Notes: generated by a model from the sequence alone, not told the origin. A DNA stretch of 64,000 nt from Pseudomonas sp. S31 (GCF_016648105.1 NZ_JACVVE010000020.1:46376-110375), one strand, 5' to 3'. Counted from the first letter of the stretch, positions 20,380 through 30,444 are shown. A program made the numbers and translations.

Positions 20380-21176
20380 TCCAGCCCATGCGCTGTATGC
20401 TGTGCCTGCTGTTCTTTTTGTCGGCCGGTGTCGTATGTGCGGCGCCGGCCGGCAAGGCCTACATGAGTATCATCATCGACGACCTTGGCCAGAGCCCCGA
20501 GCGTGACAGCCGTACCCTGGCCCTGCCGGGGCCGGTGACCATGGCGATCATGCCAGACACCCCGCATGCCACCGATTTCGCACGTCAGGCGCACAAGGCT
20601 GGCAAAACGGTGATCCTGCACATGCCCATGGACCCGGCCAGCGGGCCGTATGCCTGGCACCCCGACTTGCCGATCGAGGTGCTGGCCCGGCGCCTGGACG
20701 CCGCGTTGGCCAAAGTGCCCCATGTGTCGGGGGTCAACAATCACATGGGCAGCCGTATGACCGCGGAGCCCGAGGCCATGGCCTGGCTGATGGGCGAGCT
20801 GCAGCGTAGGCACCTGTTCTTCGTCGACAGCCGCACCAGTGCAGCCACCGTGGCGGCGCCCAAGGCGCAGGCGATAGGGCTGGCGCATGTTTCGCGGGAT
20901 GTGTTCCTGGACAACGTCCGCACCCCCGAGGCCATTGCCGCTGCGTTGCAGCAAGGTATCGAGCTGGCCCGCAGGCAGGGAACGGCGGTATTGATCGGCC
21001 ATCCCTACCCACAAACCCTGGAAGTGCTCGCGCGAGAAATATCTCGCCTCAAGGGCCAAGGTATCGAGCTGATCACGCTGGAACAGATGATTGCCGAGCG
21101 AGGCAACCAGACGATGCCGGCTCACGCCGTGCATCGCTCCACCCCGGCGGTTAGGCGCATCAGCGGAAGGGAATGA
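20376..21176 (+). CDS. Divergent polysaccharide deacetylase family protein (YibQ-like)
   Basis: A 266-residue exported protein: signal peptide about 1-21 (ending CAA), then a TIM-barrel-like domain with IIIDDLGQSPERD, ILHMPMDP, NNHMGSRMT and FFVDSRTSA. These are the motifs of the divergent polysaccharide deacetylase group (COG2861). Enzymatic activity is unproven for this family. The DD and H positions suggest a metal site. It is translationally coupled to ctpA (ATGA overlap). Its last 17 bases overlap the 3' end of the giant gene on the other strand. Confidence 0.88.
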   Translation: MIQPMRCMLCLLFFLSAGVVCAAPAGKAYMSIIIDDLGQSPERDSRTLALPGPVTMAIMPDTPHATDFARQAHKAGKTVILHMPMDPASGPYAWHPDLPIEVLARRLDAALAKVPHVSGVNNHMGSRMTAEPEAMAWLMGELQRRHLFFVDSRTSAATVAAPKAQAIGLAHVSRDVFLDNVRTPEAIAAALQQGIELARRQGTAVLIGHPYPQTLEVLAREISRLKGQGIELITLEQMIAERGNQTMPAHAVHRSTPAVRRISGRE

Positions 21177-24100
21177 TCCCCCTGGCTTGCTCCAGGGTCA
21201 GCTTGCCGCGGTGTACCCGCTCGTTCGACCCCACTTCTCGGCTGCCGCTCATTTGCCCCTGACGCCAGGTCTTCAGGTGCCCTTGGGTGAACTCCTCGGC
21301 GAACGCGTCGGCTGATGGCAGGTGGAAGTGCGCAACCCACAGGTTACGCCCCCGCGCAGCGCCGGGCGTCGCCAGGCGCATGATCTTGTATTCGTCGAAG
21401 AAGCTGCCGTTGGCCATGGTCTTTCTCGCGACGTATTCCACCTTGAGCAGTTGCTGCGCGTGCAGGAACCGTAGCGCCTCGGCAGAGGGGTAGCGCGTAT
21501 CGGTATAGAGCGTGGTCAGCAGCAGGTTCTTTTGCGAACGCAGCCGGTCGCCAGCCTTCTCCAGCGCCCTGACGAGGCTGTCGCTCACGCCCTCGTCACG
21601 CAAGCTGCCCATCGTCAGGTCGAGCTTCTCGAGCTGGCGCTCGAGCAGCAGCACCAACAATGAACCTTTGATATCGTTCGCCACGTACTCCTGAGCCTTG
21701 TCGAAGACAGCCTCGTTCTCATCCAGCAACGCCTGCACGCGCAGGCTGCTGTCCACCGGCGCCGAATCATCGGTCGAGGTCGTCCGCTCACGTCGACGCT
21801 GGCGCCACTCGCCATCGACCCAGTCGAACACGGCCAGTACAGCTTTGCTGAAAGACTCACGCACCTCGACGATACGCTGCCCCTCTTGCTCGATTTCCGT
21901 GCCAATGAGCAACTGCCCTTCTCTGTTACGTACCACTCGCTGCGCCTCACCTGACACGCGGTAAGGCGTGCGCCTGCTGGGCGCGCCGTCCCCTTCCTGC
22001 TCGCGGATCGCGTCCACCAGCCTACGACCGGCATCCAGCTTGAGTTTCCCTACATGCTCGCGGTAACGCTCAAGCATCTGGGGGTCTATCAATGCCCCGC
22101 CGGTCTTGTGAATACGTTCGCTGTTCAGCAGCGCAGCGGTGTATTCGTCCCAGGCTTCTTGCAAGATGGTGATCCTGTCCTCCAGCGAAAGGTTGGCGAG
22201 GTCGAGGTCGCCGTGCGCCTCCGCCGCGCTACGCAGAGAAATGCCTGACAACTCTTCACGGTATCCGAAGAGCAGGCTCTGGCTCGTGCCGTGGTCAAGG
22301 TGCAGGGCCAGGTCGCCCAGGTTGAGAACCTGCTGGAAGCGCAACTCCACCGTGCAGAACTGGCGTCGGTCGATCATCTGCCCGACCGTCTGCGCCTGCT
22401 CAGGCTTCGCGCCGGTAATGAGCAACTCCTCGGGGGCATCGGCCAACAGTTCATCCAAGTATTCGCCCATGACCAGCATACGGTCCTGGAAGTCCACGAC
22501 CCTTCGCAGCTCATGACGAAATTCGACATAGCGGTCGACGACCTGTGGCAGGGGCTGCCCATCGATCTCTGCTTGCAGTTCGGCGAGGTGCTGGTAGTCC
22601 ACCAGATCCAAGAGTTCGTTGAAAATTAACTCGCTATTACGGATCACGTTCACCTGAACGATAACCTGGCGCTGCGACAGCATTTCATCCCAATTGCCGA
22701 GCTGGCGCTCGCTGGCGAACTTGGGTTCGCGTAGGGTCGCCAACAGCGGGATCATCGCCATATCGCCGTGCACGGCCTTCTCCAAGTGCTGGATAGATTC
22801 GTTGCGTAAGCGGGTGATTTGCGCCTGCCACTCGGCGAGTCGTGTTTCATATTGCCCGATGAGCGCCAGGGAGGTTGTCGTGTCGCCAGCCTCTGGCGTT
22901 GCGTCGAGTTTTTCCTGCTCCTTTTCCTTGAGGCTCTTGAGCTTGCGGTGTCTATCCTGCAAAGCGAACAGGCTGTCGTTGAGCATGGAGAATTCGAGCG
23001 TCGCGCTCCTGATCTCCCGGTCGAGCCTGGCGGCGTCCTCACGTAGCGCCAGGAAGCGCTTGGCGAGCCGTGCCCGGCTGGTCTTCATTCCGCCAGCAAG
23101 ACGAAGCGAGGCATCCACCCGCCAAGCCCCCTCGCTGAACACCAGCCAGGGCCCCTGGACACCCTGCTCATCGACGACACGAACACCGTCCGCCAGCAAT
23201 TCCACTGGGTAGGTGTCCCCGGCCATGGCCACGTAGAGCCGCCCGTCGAGGCGGTACAGCCCCTCGCCAGCACCAGACGCTATCGGCGTCAGTCCATTGA
23301 GCGCTACGTTCGAGCGCATGCCCTGCAACATCCGGCGCCGCTCAGCAGGCAACCAGTTGAAGCCTTGCTGCCCGCGCCAGGCAAACTCCAGGCGCCGCTC
23401 AGGCAAGCTGGGCAGCGCCTGCGGCCCCATCGACGAACCTCCGACAGGCACCACGGCGATTTCGGAAAACGCCCCTCGCTGCGCAGCCGGCCCCTCGAGC
23501 ATGGAGGTCTCGGGCAATGTCTCGACGGTGGTAAGCGCCTGAGCAGGCTGGCGCGCATGCAGCAACACCATCCCCATGTTCAGCAACAGATCGGCTATGG
23601 CGCCAGAGCGCTCGAACTCCCCGCCCTGTTCGAGCGCCCGCAGGTCGTTCTCCAGGGAAGCCAGCAATTGCACCAGCCATGCCACGCTAGCCACTGGCCC
23701 CCGCACTGCCAGGGTGACGACGTCGAACAGCAGCCAGGCGCCCTCGCACAAGGATTGCCAACGGTATTGCGCATTGGAAACCGACTGCATGCCGGCCAGT
23801 TCGACGAGTAGGTCACGGTTCGCCGTGTAGAGCCGCTCGTCCAGGTCGTTGTTCCAGAACTCGATGTCGAGCACAGCCGGCGCAGGCCGTTCAGGCAACG
23901 TATAAGGGTCAAGGCCCACGCTGGCGATGTGTGGCTCCATGAAGCCACCGAAGTCATAGATCGGTCGTACCTGTGGTGCCAGCCAATCGAGCAGGCTTTT
24001 CTGCAACAAGCTCGACTCACGGATGTGCTCCAGCAATGCACCGAGGCTTGCGTACTCTCGCACGGTATCCTGCTGGTACAAAGGCCGATAGAGCAGCACC

Positions 24101-25830
24101 CGCGCGGGCTCGGCACAGAACAGCAGGTACATGCCCCGCACCCTGTCGCGCTCAGCGGAGTGGGCGCTGCGCCTGAATGCCAACGGAATCAGCACTATCC
24201 TGGGGGTCGCTGGATCCAGGTGCCCTGAGCAGAAGTCGACCACACACTGCAGACCGACCTCCGAAACCTTGCCATCGAGCTTGGCGGAAACCGCGCTGAA
24301 CAGCAGCGCGCTACGCCATTCCCTGGCAAAGCGCCCGACACGCTCCGCACGTCGTCCAGCGTCGTCCATTTCGCGGGCCACGTAAGCAGGGTAATGCGCG
24401 CCGATATCCACCTGGGTGACCAGCGCCTTGGCCGTGTCCGCGTTCAGCCATCCGGGGGCTTCACCGCCGTTCGCTCGACGCACCCGCCGAATGAGAGCGC
24501 CGTTGAGGGAGCCGAGGTTGCCTATAGCGAACTCGGTGAGGGTCTTGCTGCCCACGAACACCAGCGGTTCCCCACCACCGGTGCCGGTGGCCGCGCCTCC
24601 CGGCACGCCATGCGCCAGATACAAATCCAGCACCAGGTCATCCGCCGGGCTGTCGTCGCCGTGTGTCTGGCGTATCTGCTCGTCCAGTCGCTGGCGCGCG
24701 TAGTCGGTCAACGATTGCATGCCATCAAGAGCGGCAACGCCATCAGCCTCGAGCTGCTCGAGGGCGAGCCACAGCAACGCGGCGCTACAGGCAAAGCTGT
24801 CGGCCTCGCTGCCCAGCGCCAGGCCAGCGGGAGGCTTCAGCGCCGGGGTGTCGTCGAGGTAGCGAGCGAACCATAGCGCTGGGTCGCTCAGTTCGGCGAA
24901 ACGGCGCTCCAGCTCGGCGCTATCGGCCAGTCGCCCATAGCGCAAACGTTCGATGCGATCGAACAGGCGCTCCAACAGCAACGCGGCCTGCTGGGCAAAT
25001 ACATTGCCTTCGACCGGAAGGCGCCGCCAGGACATCCGCTCGAAACGGTAACGCTGTGCCAATTCGTCCCTCAGGGCTTGGCCAAAGGCGTCCAACGAGG
25101 GGAAGCCACGCACCTGACCGGAAGGCGCACACCACAGGCATACCTGTCGATCGTCCCATTCCCCCAGCAGTAACAACTGGCACTGCACTTCATCGAATTG
25201 CAGGCCGCCACTGCTCAGGCTCGCCTGAACGAAGAACGCCAGCGGCTGGTCATCCCCTGCGCGCAGCAAGCCACGCACACATGCCTGCTCCTGGGGGTCC
25301 AGGCCTTGCAGTGGCAAGCCACGTAGCAATGCTGTCTTCAGCAGCAATTGCAGCCACTGGTCGCGGCTAACGCCTGCACTGCCTGGTGCACGCCAGTAGT
25401 CCAATTGGGCTTGGCAGAAAGCGTCCGGCAATCGTGCGAGGAGGTCGTTCAACGCGGCGGACAACCCCTTCAACTGCCGGGTATCGAACTCGCCATGCGA
25501 TCCAGCGAAACGATAAGCCCCCGTTAACCCGAGGTTGTAATGGCGCCCATCGAGGGGCTCGATGTCTAGCGGCTTGGGGTCGAGCAGGGCTTGCAACATC
25601 CGCTCGACCAACGGCTGAGTGGTCCAGTAGGGCGTGTTGGGGTCAGGGCTGTCGAGCATCAACGGGTCGGCCGATGACAAGGGTGGCTCGACCGCCTTCA
25701 ACCAGGGAAGCTGCTCCTCCAGTAGTCTGAGAAGCTGCCGGCTGAGCACCTGGCGTAATGTCGGGCGATCGCCGAACTGCCTGGCGACGGCGTGGCTGAA
25801 GTCGAAGGGTGAAATATCAGGACCGGTCAT
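21160..25830 (-). CDS. Giant ToxA_N/DUF6543-type (dermonecrotic-toxin-like) protein
   Basis: A 1556-residue protein with no signal peptide. From family memory, the N-terminal half carries marks of Pseudomonas ToxA_N/DUF6543 proteins: LVFVGSKTLTEFAIGNL near 420, PARVLLYRPLY, LLDWLAPQVRPIYDFGGFMEPH near 625, and a C-terminal NLWVAHFHLPSADAF plus HLKTWRQGQ near 1510. A strongly charged, probably coiled-coil stretch lies around 920-1040. I see no catalytic effector domain, so the activity is unknown and toxin function is an inference from family. The ATG at 25830 has AGGAGG 8 bases upstream. The open frame extends 19 codons further without support. No secretion genes lie beside it. Base composition is slightly less G+C-rich than the flanks. 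Confidence 0.75.
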   Translation of the reverse strand: MTGPDISPFDFSHAVARQFGDRPTLRQVLSRQLLRLLEEQLPWLKAVEPPLSSADPLMLDSPDPNTPYWTTQPLVERMLQALLDPKPLDIEPLDGRHYNLGLTGAYRFAGSHGEFDTRQLKGLSAALNDLLARLPDAFCQAQLDYWRAPGSAGVSRDQWLQLLLKTALLRGLPLQGLDPQEQACVRGLLRAGDDQPLAFFVQASLSSGGLQFDEVQCQLLLLGEWDDRQVCLWCAPSGQVRGFPSLDAFGQALRDELAQRYRFERMSWRRLPVEGNVFAQQAALLLERLFDRIERLRYGRLADSAELERRFAELSDPALWFARYLDDTPALKPPAGLALGSEADSFACSAALLWLALEQLEADGVAALDGMQSLTDYARQRLDEQIRQTHGDDSPADDLVLDLYLAHGVPGGAATGTGGGEPLVFVGSKTLTEFAIGNLGSLNGALIRRVRRANGGEAPGWLNADTAKALVTQVDIGAHYPAYVAREMDDAGRRAERVGRFAREWRSALLFSAVSAKLDGKVSEVGLQCVVDFCSGHLDPATPRIVLIPLAFRRSAHSAERDRVRGMYLLFCAEPARVLLYRPLYQQDTVREYASLGALLEHIRESSLLQKSLLDWLAPQVRPIYDFGGFMEPHIASVGLDPYTLPERPAPAVLDIEFWNNDLDERLYTANRDLLVELAGMQSVSNAQYRWQSLCEGAWLLFDVVTLAVRGPVASVAWLVQLLASLENDLRALEQGGEFERSGAIADLLLNMGMVLLHARQPAQALTTVETLPETSMLEGPAAQRGAFSEIAVVPVGGSSMGPQALPSLPERRLEFAWRGQQGFNWLPAERRRMLQGMRSNVALNGLTPIASGAGEGLYRLDGRLYVAMAGDTYPVELLADGVRVVDEQGVQGPWLVFSEGAWRVDASLRLAGGMKTSRARLAKRFLALREDAARLDREIRSATLEFSMLNDSLFALQDRHRKLKSLKEKEQEKLDATPEAGDTTTSLALIGQYETRLAEWQAQITRLRNESIQHLEKAVHGDMAMIPLLATLREPKFASERQLGNWDEMLSQRQVIVQVNVIRNSELIFNELLDLVDYQHLAELQAEIDGQPLPQVVDRYVEFRHELRRVVDFQDRMLVMGEYLDELLADAPEELLITGAKPEQAQTVGQMIDRRQFCTVELRFQQVLNLGDLALHLDHGTSQSLLFGYREELSGISLRSAAEAHGDLDLANLSLEDRITILQEAWDEYTAALLNSERIHKTGGALIDPQMLERYREHVGKLKLDAGRRLVDAIREQEGDGAPSRRTPYRVSGEAQRVVRNREGQLLIGTEIEQEGQRIVEVRESFSKAVLAVFDWVDGEWRQRRRERTTSTDDSAPVDSSLRVQALLDENEAVFDKAQEYVANDIKGSLLVLLLERQLEKLDLTMGSLRDEGVSDSLVRALEKAGDRLRSQKNLLLTTLYTDTRYPSAEALRFLHAQQLLKVEYVARKTMANGSFFDEYKIMRLATPGAARGRNLWVAHFHLPSADAFAEEFTQGHLKTWRQGQMSGSREVGSNERVHRGKLTLEQARGIIPFR

Positions 25831-25954
25831 CTGCCTGGCCTCCTGGGGGGTTAACCCAGGAGTATCGTGAACCTGGCAGCAGCCCAAGCACTACATATTG
25901 CTAAGCCGAGAATAGGCCTGGCTCAAGCGAGCCGGGCCCTCGTCGGCAGGGTAA

Positions 25955-27958
25955 TCAACTATAGACCCGACCCAATAGCTGGCGATGGCTCTCGAACTGG
26001 TCGAGTACATCACGCACGATCTGCTCCGGCGCGAAGCCCATCAGGTCGTACTCCTGGCTGCCATCGTGCAGGTACACCTCAGCGCGGTAGAAGCGCTGGC
26101 GCACTTGCGGTTCGCCATCGACCGGCGCCTCGCTCGGTGCAGCCATGTAGCCATCCAGGCTCACTTCGTAAACGAACGGGTTGCCTTCGTCCATCATCAC
26201 CCGCAGGCCCATCATGCTGCGCGACTGGCCAACCCGGGTCTCCACCTCGAAGCCCAGCGTCTGCAACTGGGCGGCGGCTTCCTTCAACGCCGGGCTGACC
26301 TGCTTGTCCATGAAGCGCTGCACCATGGCCTGGGTCGGCTGCAGCTCCAGCTGGGTCAGCCGCTCGCTGAAACCACGGCGGCCACGGGCGGCCAGTTCTG
26401 CGCGCTCCTGTTCCACCGCCACGTCCTGCTTCATGGCCTTGTACAAGCCGAACATGAACAGCACCAGCACCACCGAGAACGGCAGGCCGGCCAGCACCAC
26501 CATGGTCTGCATGGCCTCGAAGTTGCCGGCGAACAGCAGGCCGATGGTGACCAGGGTGATGATCACCGACCAGAACACCACCATCCAGTGCGGGGCGTCC
26601 TCGTCGACCTTGCCGCCCTTGCACGACAGGTTGGCCATCATCACCGCGCCGGAGTCGGCCGGGGTCAGGAACAGCACGAAGCCGACGAACACCGCCACGC
26701 CGATCACGAACTTGGCCGCCGGGAAGTATTCCAGCAACTGGTAGATCGACATCGACGGCTGTTCCAGCGCGGTCTTGCCCAGTTCCACGGCCCCGTGGTT
26801 GATCACCAGGTCCAGCGCGGTATTGCCGAAGATCGACAGCCAGGCCAGGGTGAAGCCCAGCGGGATCAGCAGCACGCCGCTGACCAGCTGGCGCACCGTG
26901 CGGCCCTTGGAGATACGGGCGATGAACATGCCGACGAATGGGCCCCAGGAGATCCACCAGGCCCAGTAGAACACGGTCCACAGGCCCAGCCAGCGCTCGG
27001 ACTTGCCGGCTTCGCCCTCGTACACGTAGAGGTCGAAGGTCTTGAGCACGATGCCGTTGAGGTAGTCACCGACGTTCTGCACGAAGCCGTTGAGCAGGTG
27101 CAGGGTCGAGCCGCCCAACAGGACGAAGATCAGCAGGCCGCTGAACAGCGCGATGTTCAGGTTGGACAGGCGCCGGATACCGTTCTCCACGCCCGACACC
27201 GCCGCCACCGTGGCCACGCCGGCCATGACCAGGATCACCACCAGCAGGTTGGTCTTGCTGTGGTCCATGCCGAACAGGTATTCCAGCCCCGAGGCCACCT
27301 GCATCGAGCCGATCCCCAGGTTGGTCACCAGGCCCAGCAGGGTCACGAACATGCCGAAGATGTCCACCGCATTGCCGGCTGCGCCCTTGACCCAACGCTC
27401 GCCGACCAGCGGATACAGCGCCGAACGCAGCGCCAGCGGCTGGTTGTGGCGGTAGGCAAAGTAGCCCACGGCGAGGCCGACCAGGGCATAGATCGCCCAG
27501 CCGTGCAGCCCCCAGTGCAGGAAGGTCAGCTGCAACCCCTGGCGTGCCGCCTCGAGGCTGGCGGAAGTGCCCTCTGGCGGATTGAAGTAGTGGTCCAGCG
27601 GCTCGGAAGCGCCGAAGTACAACAACGAAATACCGATACCAGAGGAAAACAGCATGCCGGCCCAGGCGCCATAGCTGAAGTCGGGCTGGTCGTCCTTCCC
27701 GCCCAGCTTGAGCTTGCCGTAATCGGAGAAGGCCAGGTAGACGACGAACAGCAGGTAACCGCAGATCACCAGCATGTAATACCAACCAAAGGTGCGCGTC
27801 AGCCATTTCTGGGCCACGCCCAGCACCTGGCCGGCGGTTTCGGGTACGGCGATCAGCAAGGCAGTCAGAACGAGGATCATCAGCGCGGAGGTGAAGAACA
27901 CCACGCGGTTGACCCGTACCCTCTCGGCGGGGGGCTTGGTTAGGGAGGCAGAACTCAT
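25955..27958 (-). CDS. betT: Choline/betaine BCCT transporter BetT
   Basis: A 667-residue inner-membrane transporter of the BCCT family. There are about 12 transmembrane segments from residue 20 to 515 and a long hydrophilic C-terminal tail (about 515-667), as in osmo-regulated BetT proteins. The BCCT signature region is WAWWISWGPFVGMFIARIS near 330, and GWAIYALVGLAVGYFAYR lies near 155. It imports choline, probably coupled to protons. It is divergent from betIBA across a 300-base region with a perfect palindrome, so BetI probably controls both directions. The ATG at 27958 is clear. Confidence 0.95.
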   Translation of the reverse strand: MSSASLTKPPAERVRVNRVVFFTSALMILVLTALLIAVPETAGQVLGVAQKWLTRTFGWYYMLVICGYLLFVVYLAFSDYGKLKLGGKDDQPDFSYGAWAGMLFSSGIGISLLYFGASEPLDHYFNPPEGTSASLEAARQGLQLTFLHWGLHGWAIYALVGLAVGYFAYRHNQPLALRSALYPLVGERWVKGAAGNAVDIFGMFVTLLGLVTNLGIGSMQVASGLEYLFGMDHSKTNLLVVILVMAGVATVAAVSGVENGIRRLSNLNIALFSGLLIFVLLGGSTLHLLNGFVQNVGDYLNGIVLKTFDLYVYEGEAGKSERWLGLWTVFYWAWWISWGPFVGMFIARISKGRTVRQLVSGVLLIPLGFTLAWLSIFGNTALDLVINHGAVELGKTALEQPSMSIYQLLEYFPAAKFVIGVAVFVGFVLFLTPADSGAVMMANLSCKGGKVDEDAPHWMVVFWSVIITLVTIGLLFAGNFEAMQTMVVLAGLPFSVVLVLFMFGLYKAMKQDVAVEQERAELAARGRRGFSERLTQLELQPTQAMVQRFMDKQVSPALKEAAAQLQTLGFEVETRVGQSRSMMGLRVMMDEGNPFVYEVSLDGYMAAPSEAPVDGEPQVRQRFYRAEVYLHDGSQEYDLMGFAPEQIVRDVLDQFESHRQLLGRVYS

Positions 27959-28170
27959 TGCACGAAGGCTCCGGGGAGTGCGGCTTGTGGAGGCTAATCC
28001 GTCTTGTCCCGAGCAATTGGTGGAATACCCCCACTGCCACGGGTGTTATAAAAGCACCCTGGAAAGCGCGATCCCGGGGGATTGCGCAGTTTCCTGGAGC
28101 GTCAATCGGTGCCTTCTCGACCGCCTGAACAACTGTCAATGGCACAAATTGTCGCAGAGCTTATTCTTTA

Positions 28171-28190
28171 TTGATTGAACGTTCAATCAA
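28171..28190. promoter_or_regulatory. Probable BetI operator (20-bp perfect palindrome)
   Basis: TTGATTGAACGTTCAATCAA is a perfect 20-bp palindrome 72 bases upstream of betI and 213 bases from betT. TetR-family repressors such as BetI bind sites of this kind, and the sequence lies in the most A+T-rich part of the gap, with promoter-like hexamers around it. Choline should release repression. The rest of the gap (27959-28170) shows no other clear feature. Confidence 0.75.
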
Positions 28191-28261
28191 AACAAAATAG
28201 ACTGGCCTTCGCCGAGTCAGCCGCTTGTCGTCTGCTCGTCGAGGCCTGAGGAGATAGCAAG

Positions 28262-28918
28262 ATGCCCAAGGTCGGTATGCAACCCATCCGCCGCCAGCAA
28301 TTGATCGAAGCCACCCTGCAGGCGGTCGATCAGGTCGGTTTGGGGGACGCCAGCATTGCGCTCATCGCCCGTTTGGCCGGGGTGTCGAACGGCATCATCA
28401 GTCACTACTTTCGGGACAAGAACGGCCTGATCGCAGCGACCATGAGCTACATCATGAAAATGCTCAGCGAGGGCGTGAACGCCCGCCGCGAGGCATTGCA
28501 GGACGACGGCCCGCGCGCTCACTTGCAGGCGATCATCGAGGGCAACTTCGATGCCAGCCAGGTGAATGGGCCGGCGATGAAAACCTGGTTGGCCTTCTGG
28601 GCTTCCAGCATGCACCAGCCCGACTTGCACAGGTTGCAGCGGATCAACGATCACCGCCTGTATTCCAACCTGTGCTGCCAGTTCCGCCGTGTCCTGCCGC
28701 TCTACCATGCGCGCAAGGCAGCCCGCGGGCTGGCGGCCCTGGTCGATGGCCTGTGGCTGCGTGGCGCCTTGTCGGGCGATGCATTCGACACCGAGCAGGC
28801 GATACGGATCGCCAACGAATACATGGATCTACAACTGGCTAAGCAGCACACCCTGGGCGCAATCGACCAGGCCGCTGAAAACCCGCGCACAGCGCTTGCC
28901 AACCCGGCAGGAGCGTGA
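28262..28918 (+). CDS. betI: Choline-responsive repressor BetI
   Basis: A 218-residue TetR-family regulator. The helix-turn-helix covers about residues 10-55 (RRQQLIEATLQAV to GVSNGIISHYFRDKNGL). The ligand-binding core contains the BetI-specific AFWASSMHQPDLHRLQRIN and RALVDGLWLRGAL-type segments. The C-terminus is about 20 residues longer than the usual 197. GAGGAGATAGCAAG precedes the ATG. First gene of betIBA, it is expected to repress betIBA and betT until choline is present. Confidence 0.94.
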   Translation: MPKVGMQPIRRQQLIEATLQAVDQVGLGDASIALIARLAGVSNGIISHYFRDKNGLIAATMSYIMKMLSEGVNARREALQDDGPRAHLQAIIEGNFDASQVNGPAMKTWLAFWASSMHQPDLHRLQRINDHRLYSNLCCQFRRVLPLYHARKAARGLAALVDGLWLRGALSGDAFDTEQAIRIANEYMDLQLAKQHTLGAIDQAAENPRTALANPAGA

Positions 28919-28956
28919 CGCGCCAGCCAACCACACACTGCACTTGCGAGGACACT

Positions 28957-30429
28957 ATGGCCCGTTTCGGAACGCAAAAACTCTACATCGATGGTGGTTA
29001 CGTCGACGCTGGCAGCGATGCCACCTTCGAGGCCATCAACCCCGCCACCGGCGAAGTCCTGGCGCACGTGCAACGTGCCACCGAGGCGGACGTCGAGAAG
29101 GCCGTGGAAAGCGCCGAGCGTGGCCAGAAGGTCTGGGCCGCGATGACCGCCATGCAGCGTTCGCGCATCCTGCGCCGCGCCGTCGACATCCTGCGCGAGC
29201 GCAACGACGAACTGGCCATGCTGGAAACCCTCGACACCGGCAAGTCGTACTCGGAAACCCGCTACGTCGACATCGTCACCGGCGCCGACGTGCTCGAATA
29301 CTACGCAGGCCTGGTGCCGGCCATCGAAGGCGAGCAGATCCCCCTGCGCGAGTCGTCCTTCGTCTACACCCGCCGCGAGCCGTTGGGCGTGACCGTCGGC
29401 ATCGGCGCCTGGAACTACCCGATCCAGATCGCCCTGTGGAAGTCCGCCCCGGCCCTGGCCGCCGGCAACGCGATGATCTTCAAGCCGTCGGAAGTCACTT
29501 CGCTGACCACCCTGAAACTGGCCGAAATCTACACCGAAGCCGGCCTGCCGGACGGCGTGTTCAACGTCCTGACTGGCAGCGGTCGTGAGGTCGGCACCTG
29601 GCTGACCGAGCACCCGCGCATCGAGAAGGTCTCCTTCACCGGCGGCACCACCACCGGCAAGAAGGTCATGGCCAGCGCCTCGAGCTCCTCGCTCAAGGAA
29701 GTCACCATGGAGCTGGGCGGCAAGTCGCCGCTGATCATCTGCGCCGACGCCGACCTCGACAAGGCCGCCGACATCGCCATGATGGCCAACTTCTACAGCT
29801 CGGGCCAGGTCTGCACCAACGGCACCCGCGTGTTCATCCCGGCTGAAATGAAAGCCGCCTTCGAAGCCAAGATCGTCGAGCGCGTAGCCCGCATCCGTGC
29901 CGGCAACCCGGAAGACGAGAACACCAACTTCGGCCCGCTGGTCAGCTTCCAGCATATGGAAAGCGTGCTCGGCTACATCGCCAAGGGCAAGGAAGAAGGT
30001 GCCCGCGTGCTGTGCGGCGGCGAGCGTCTGAGCGCCGGCGATTTCGCCAAGGGCGCCTTCGTCGCCCCGACCGTGTTCACCGACTGCAGCGACGACATGA
30101 CCATCGTCAAGGAAGAGATCTTCGGCCCGGTGATGAGCATCCTCAGCTACCAGACCGAGGAAGAAGTCATCCGCCGCGCCAACGACACCGAGTACGGCCT
30201 GGCCGCCGGTGTGTGCACCAACGACATCTCCCGCGCCCACCGCATCATCCACCAGCTCGAAGCCGGCATCTGCTGGATCAACGCCTGGGGTGAGTCGCCG
30301 GCGGAAATGCCGGTCGGTGGCTACAAGCAGTCGGGTGTCGGCCGTGAAAACGGCGTCAGCTCGCTGGCTCAATACACTCGCATCAAGTCGGTCCAGGTCG
30401 AGCTGGGCGGCTACACCTCGGTTTTCTAA
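28957..30429 (+). CDS. betB: Betaine-aldehyde dehydrogenase
   Basis: A 490-residue NAD(P)-dependent aldehyde dehydrogenase that oxidises betaine aldehyde to glycine betaine. Seen: GAWNYPIQIALWKSAPAL, FTGGTTTGKKV (cofactor loop), the general-base Glu in MELGGKSPLI and the catalytic Cys in SSGQVCTNGTR. The ATG at 28957 (MARFGTQKLYI) has CGAGGAC upstream. An open extension of 14 codons overlaps the end of betI. It acts after BetA in the two-step choline oxidation. Confidence 0.96.
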   Translation: MARFGTQKLYIDGGYVDAGSDATFEAINPATGEVLAHVQRATEADVEKAVESAERGQKVWAAMTAMQRSRILRRAVDILRERNDELAMLETLDTGKSYSETRYVDIVTGADVLEYYAGLVPAIEGEQIPLRESSFVYTRREPLGVTVGIGAWNYPIQIALWKSAPALAAGNAMIFKPSEVTSLTTLKLAEIYTEAGLPDGVFNVLTGSGREVGTWLTEHPRIEKVSFTGGTTTGKKVMASASSSSLKEVTMELGGKSPLIICADADLDKAADIAMMANFYSSGQVCTNGTRVFIPAEMKAAFEAKIVERVARIRAGNPEDENTNFGPLVSFQHMESVLGYIAKGKEEGARVLCGGERLSAGDFAKGAFVAPTVFTDCSDDMTIVKEEIFGPVMSILSYQTEEEVIRRANDTEYGLAAGVCTNDISRAHRIIHQLEAGICWINAWGESPAEMPVGGYKQSGVGRENGVSSLAQYTRIKSVQVELGGYTSVF

Positions 30430-30444
30430 GCCCGGTCCAGCCAC

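Noticed and set aside
25985..27943. 652-codon plus-strand frame, His/Gln-rich
   Set aside because: Antisense of betT. The composition mirrors the membrane-protein codons of the real gene.
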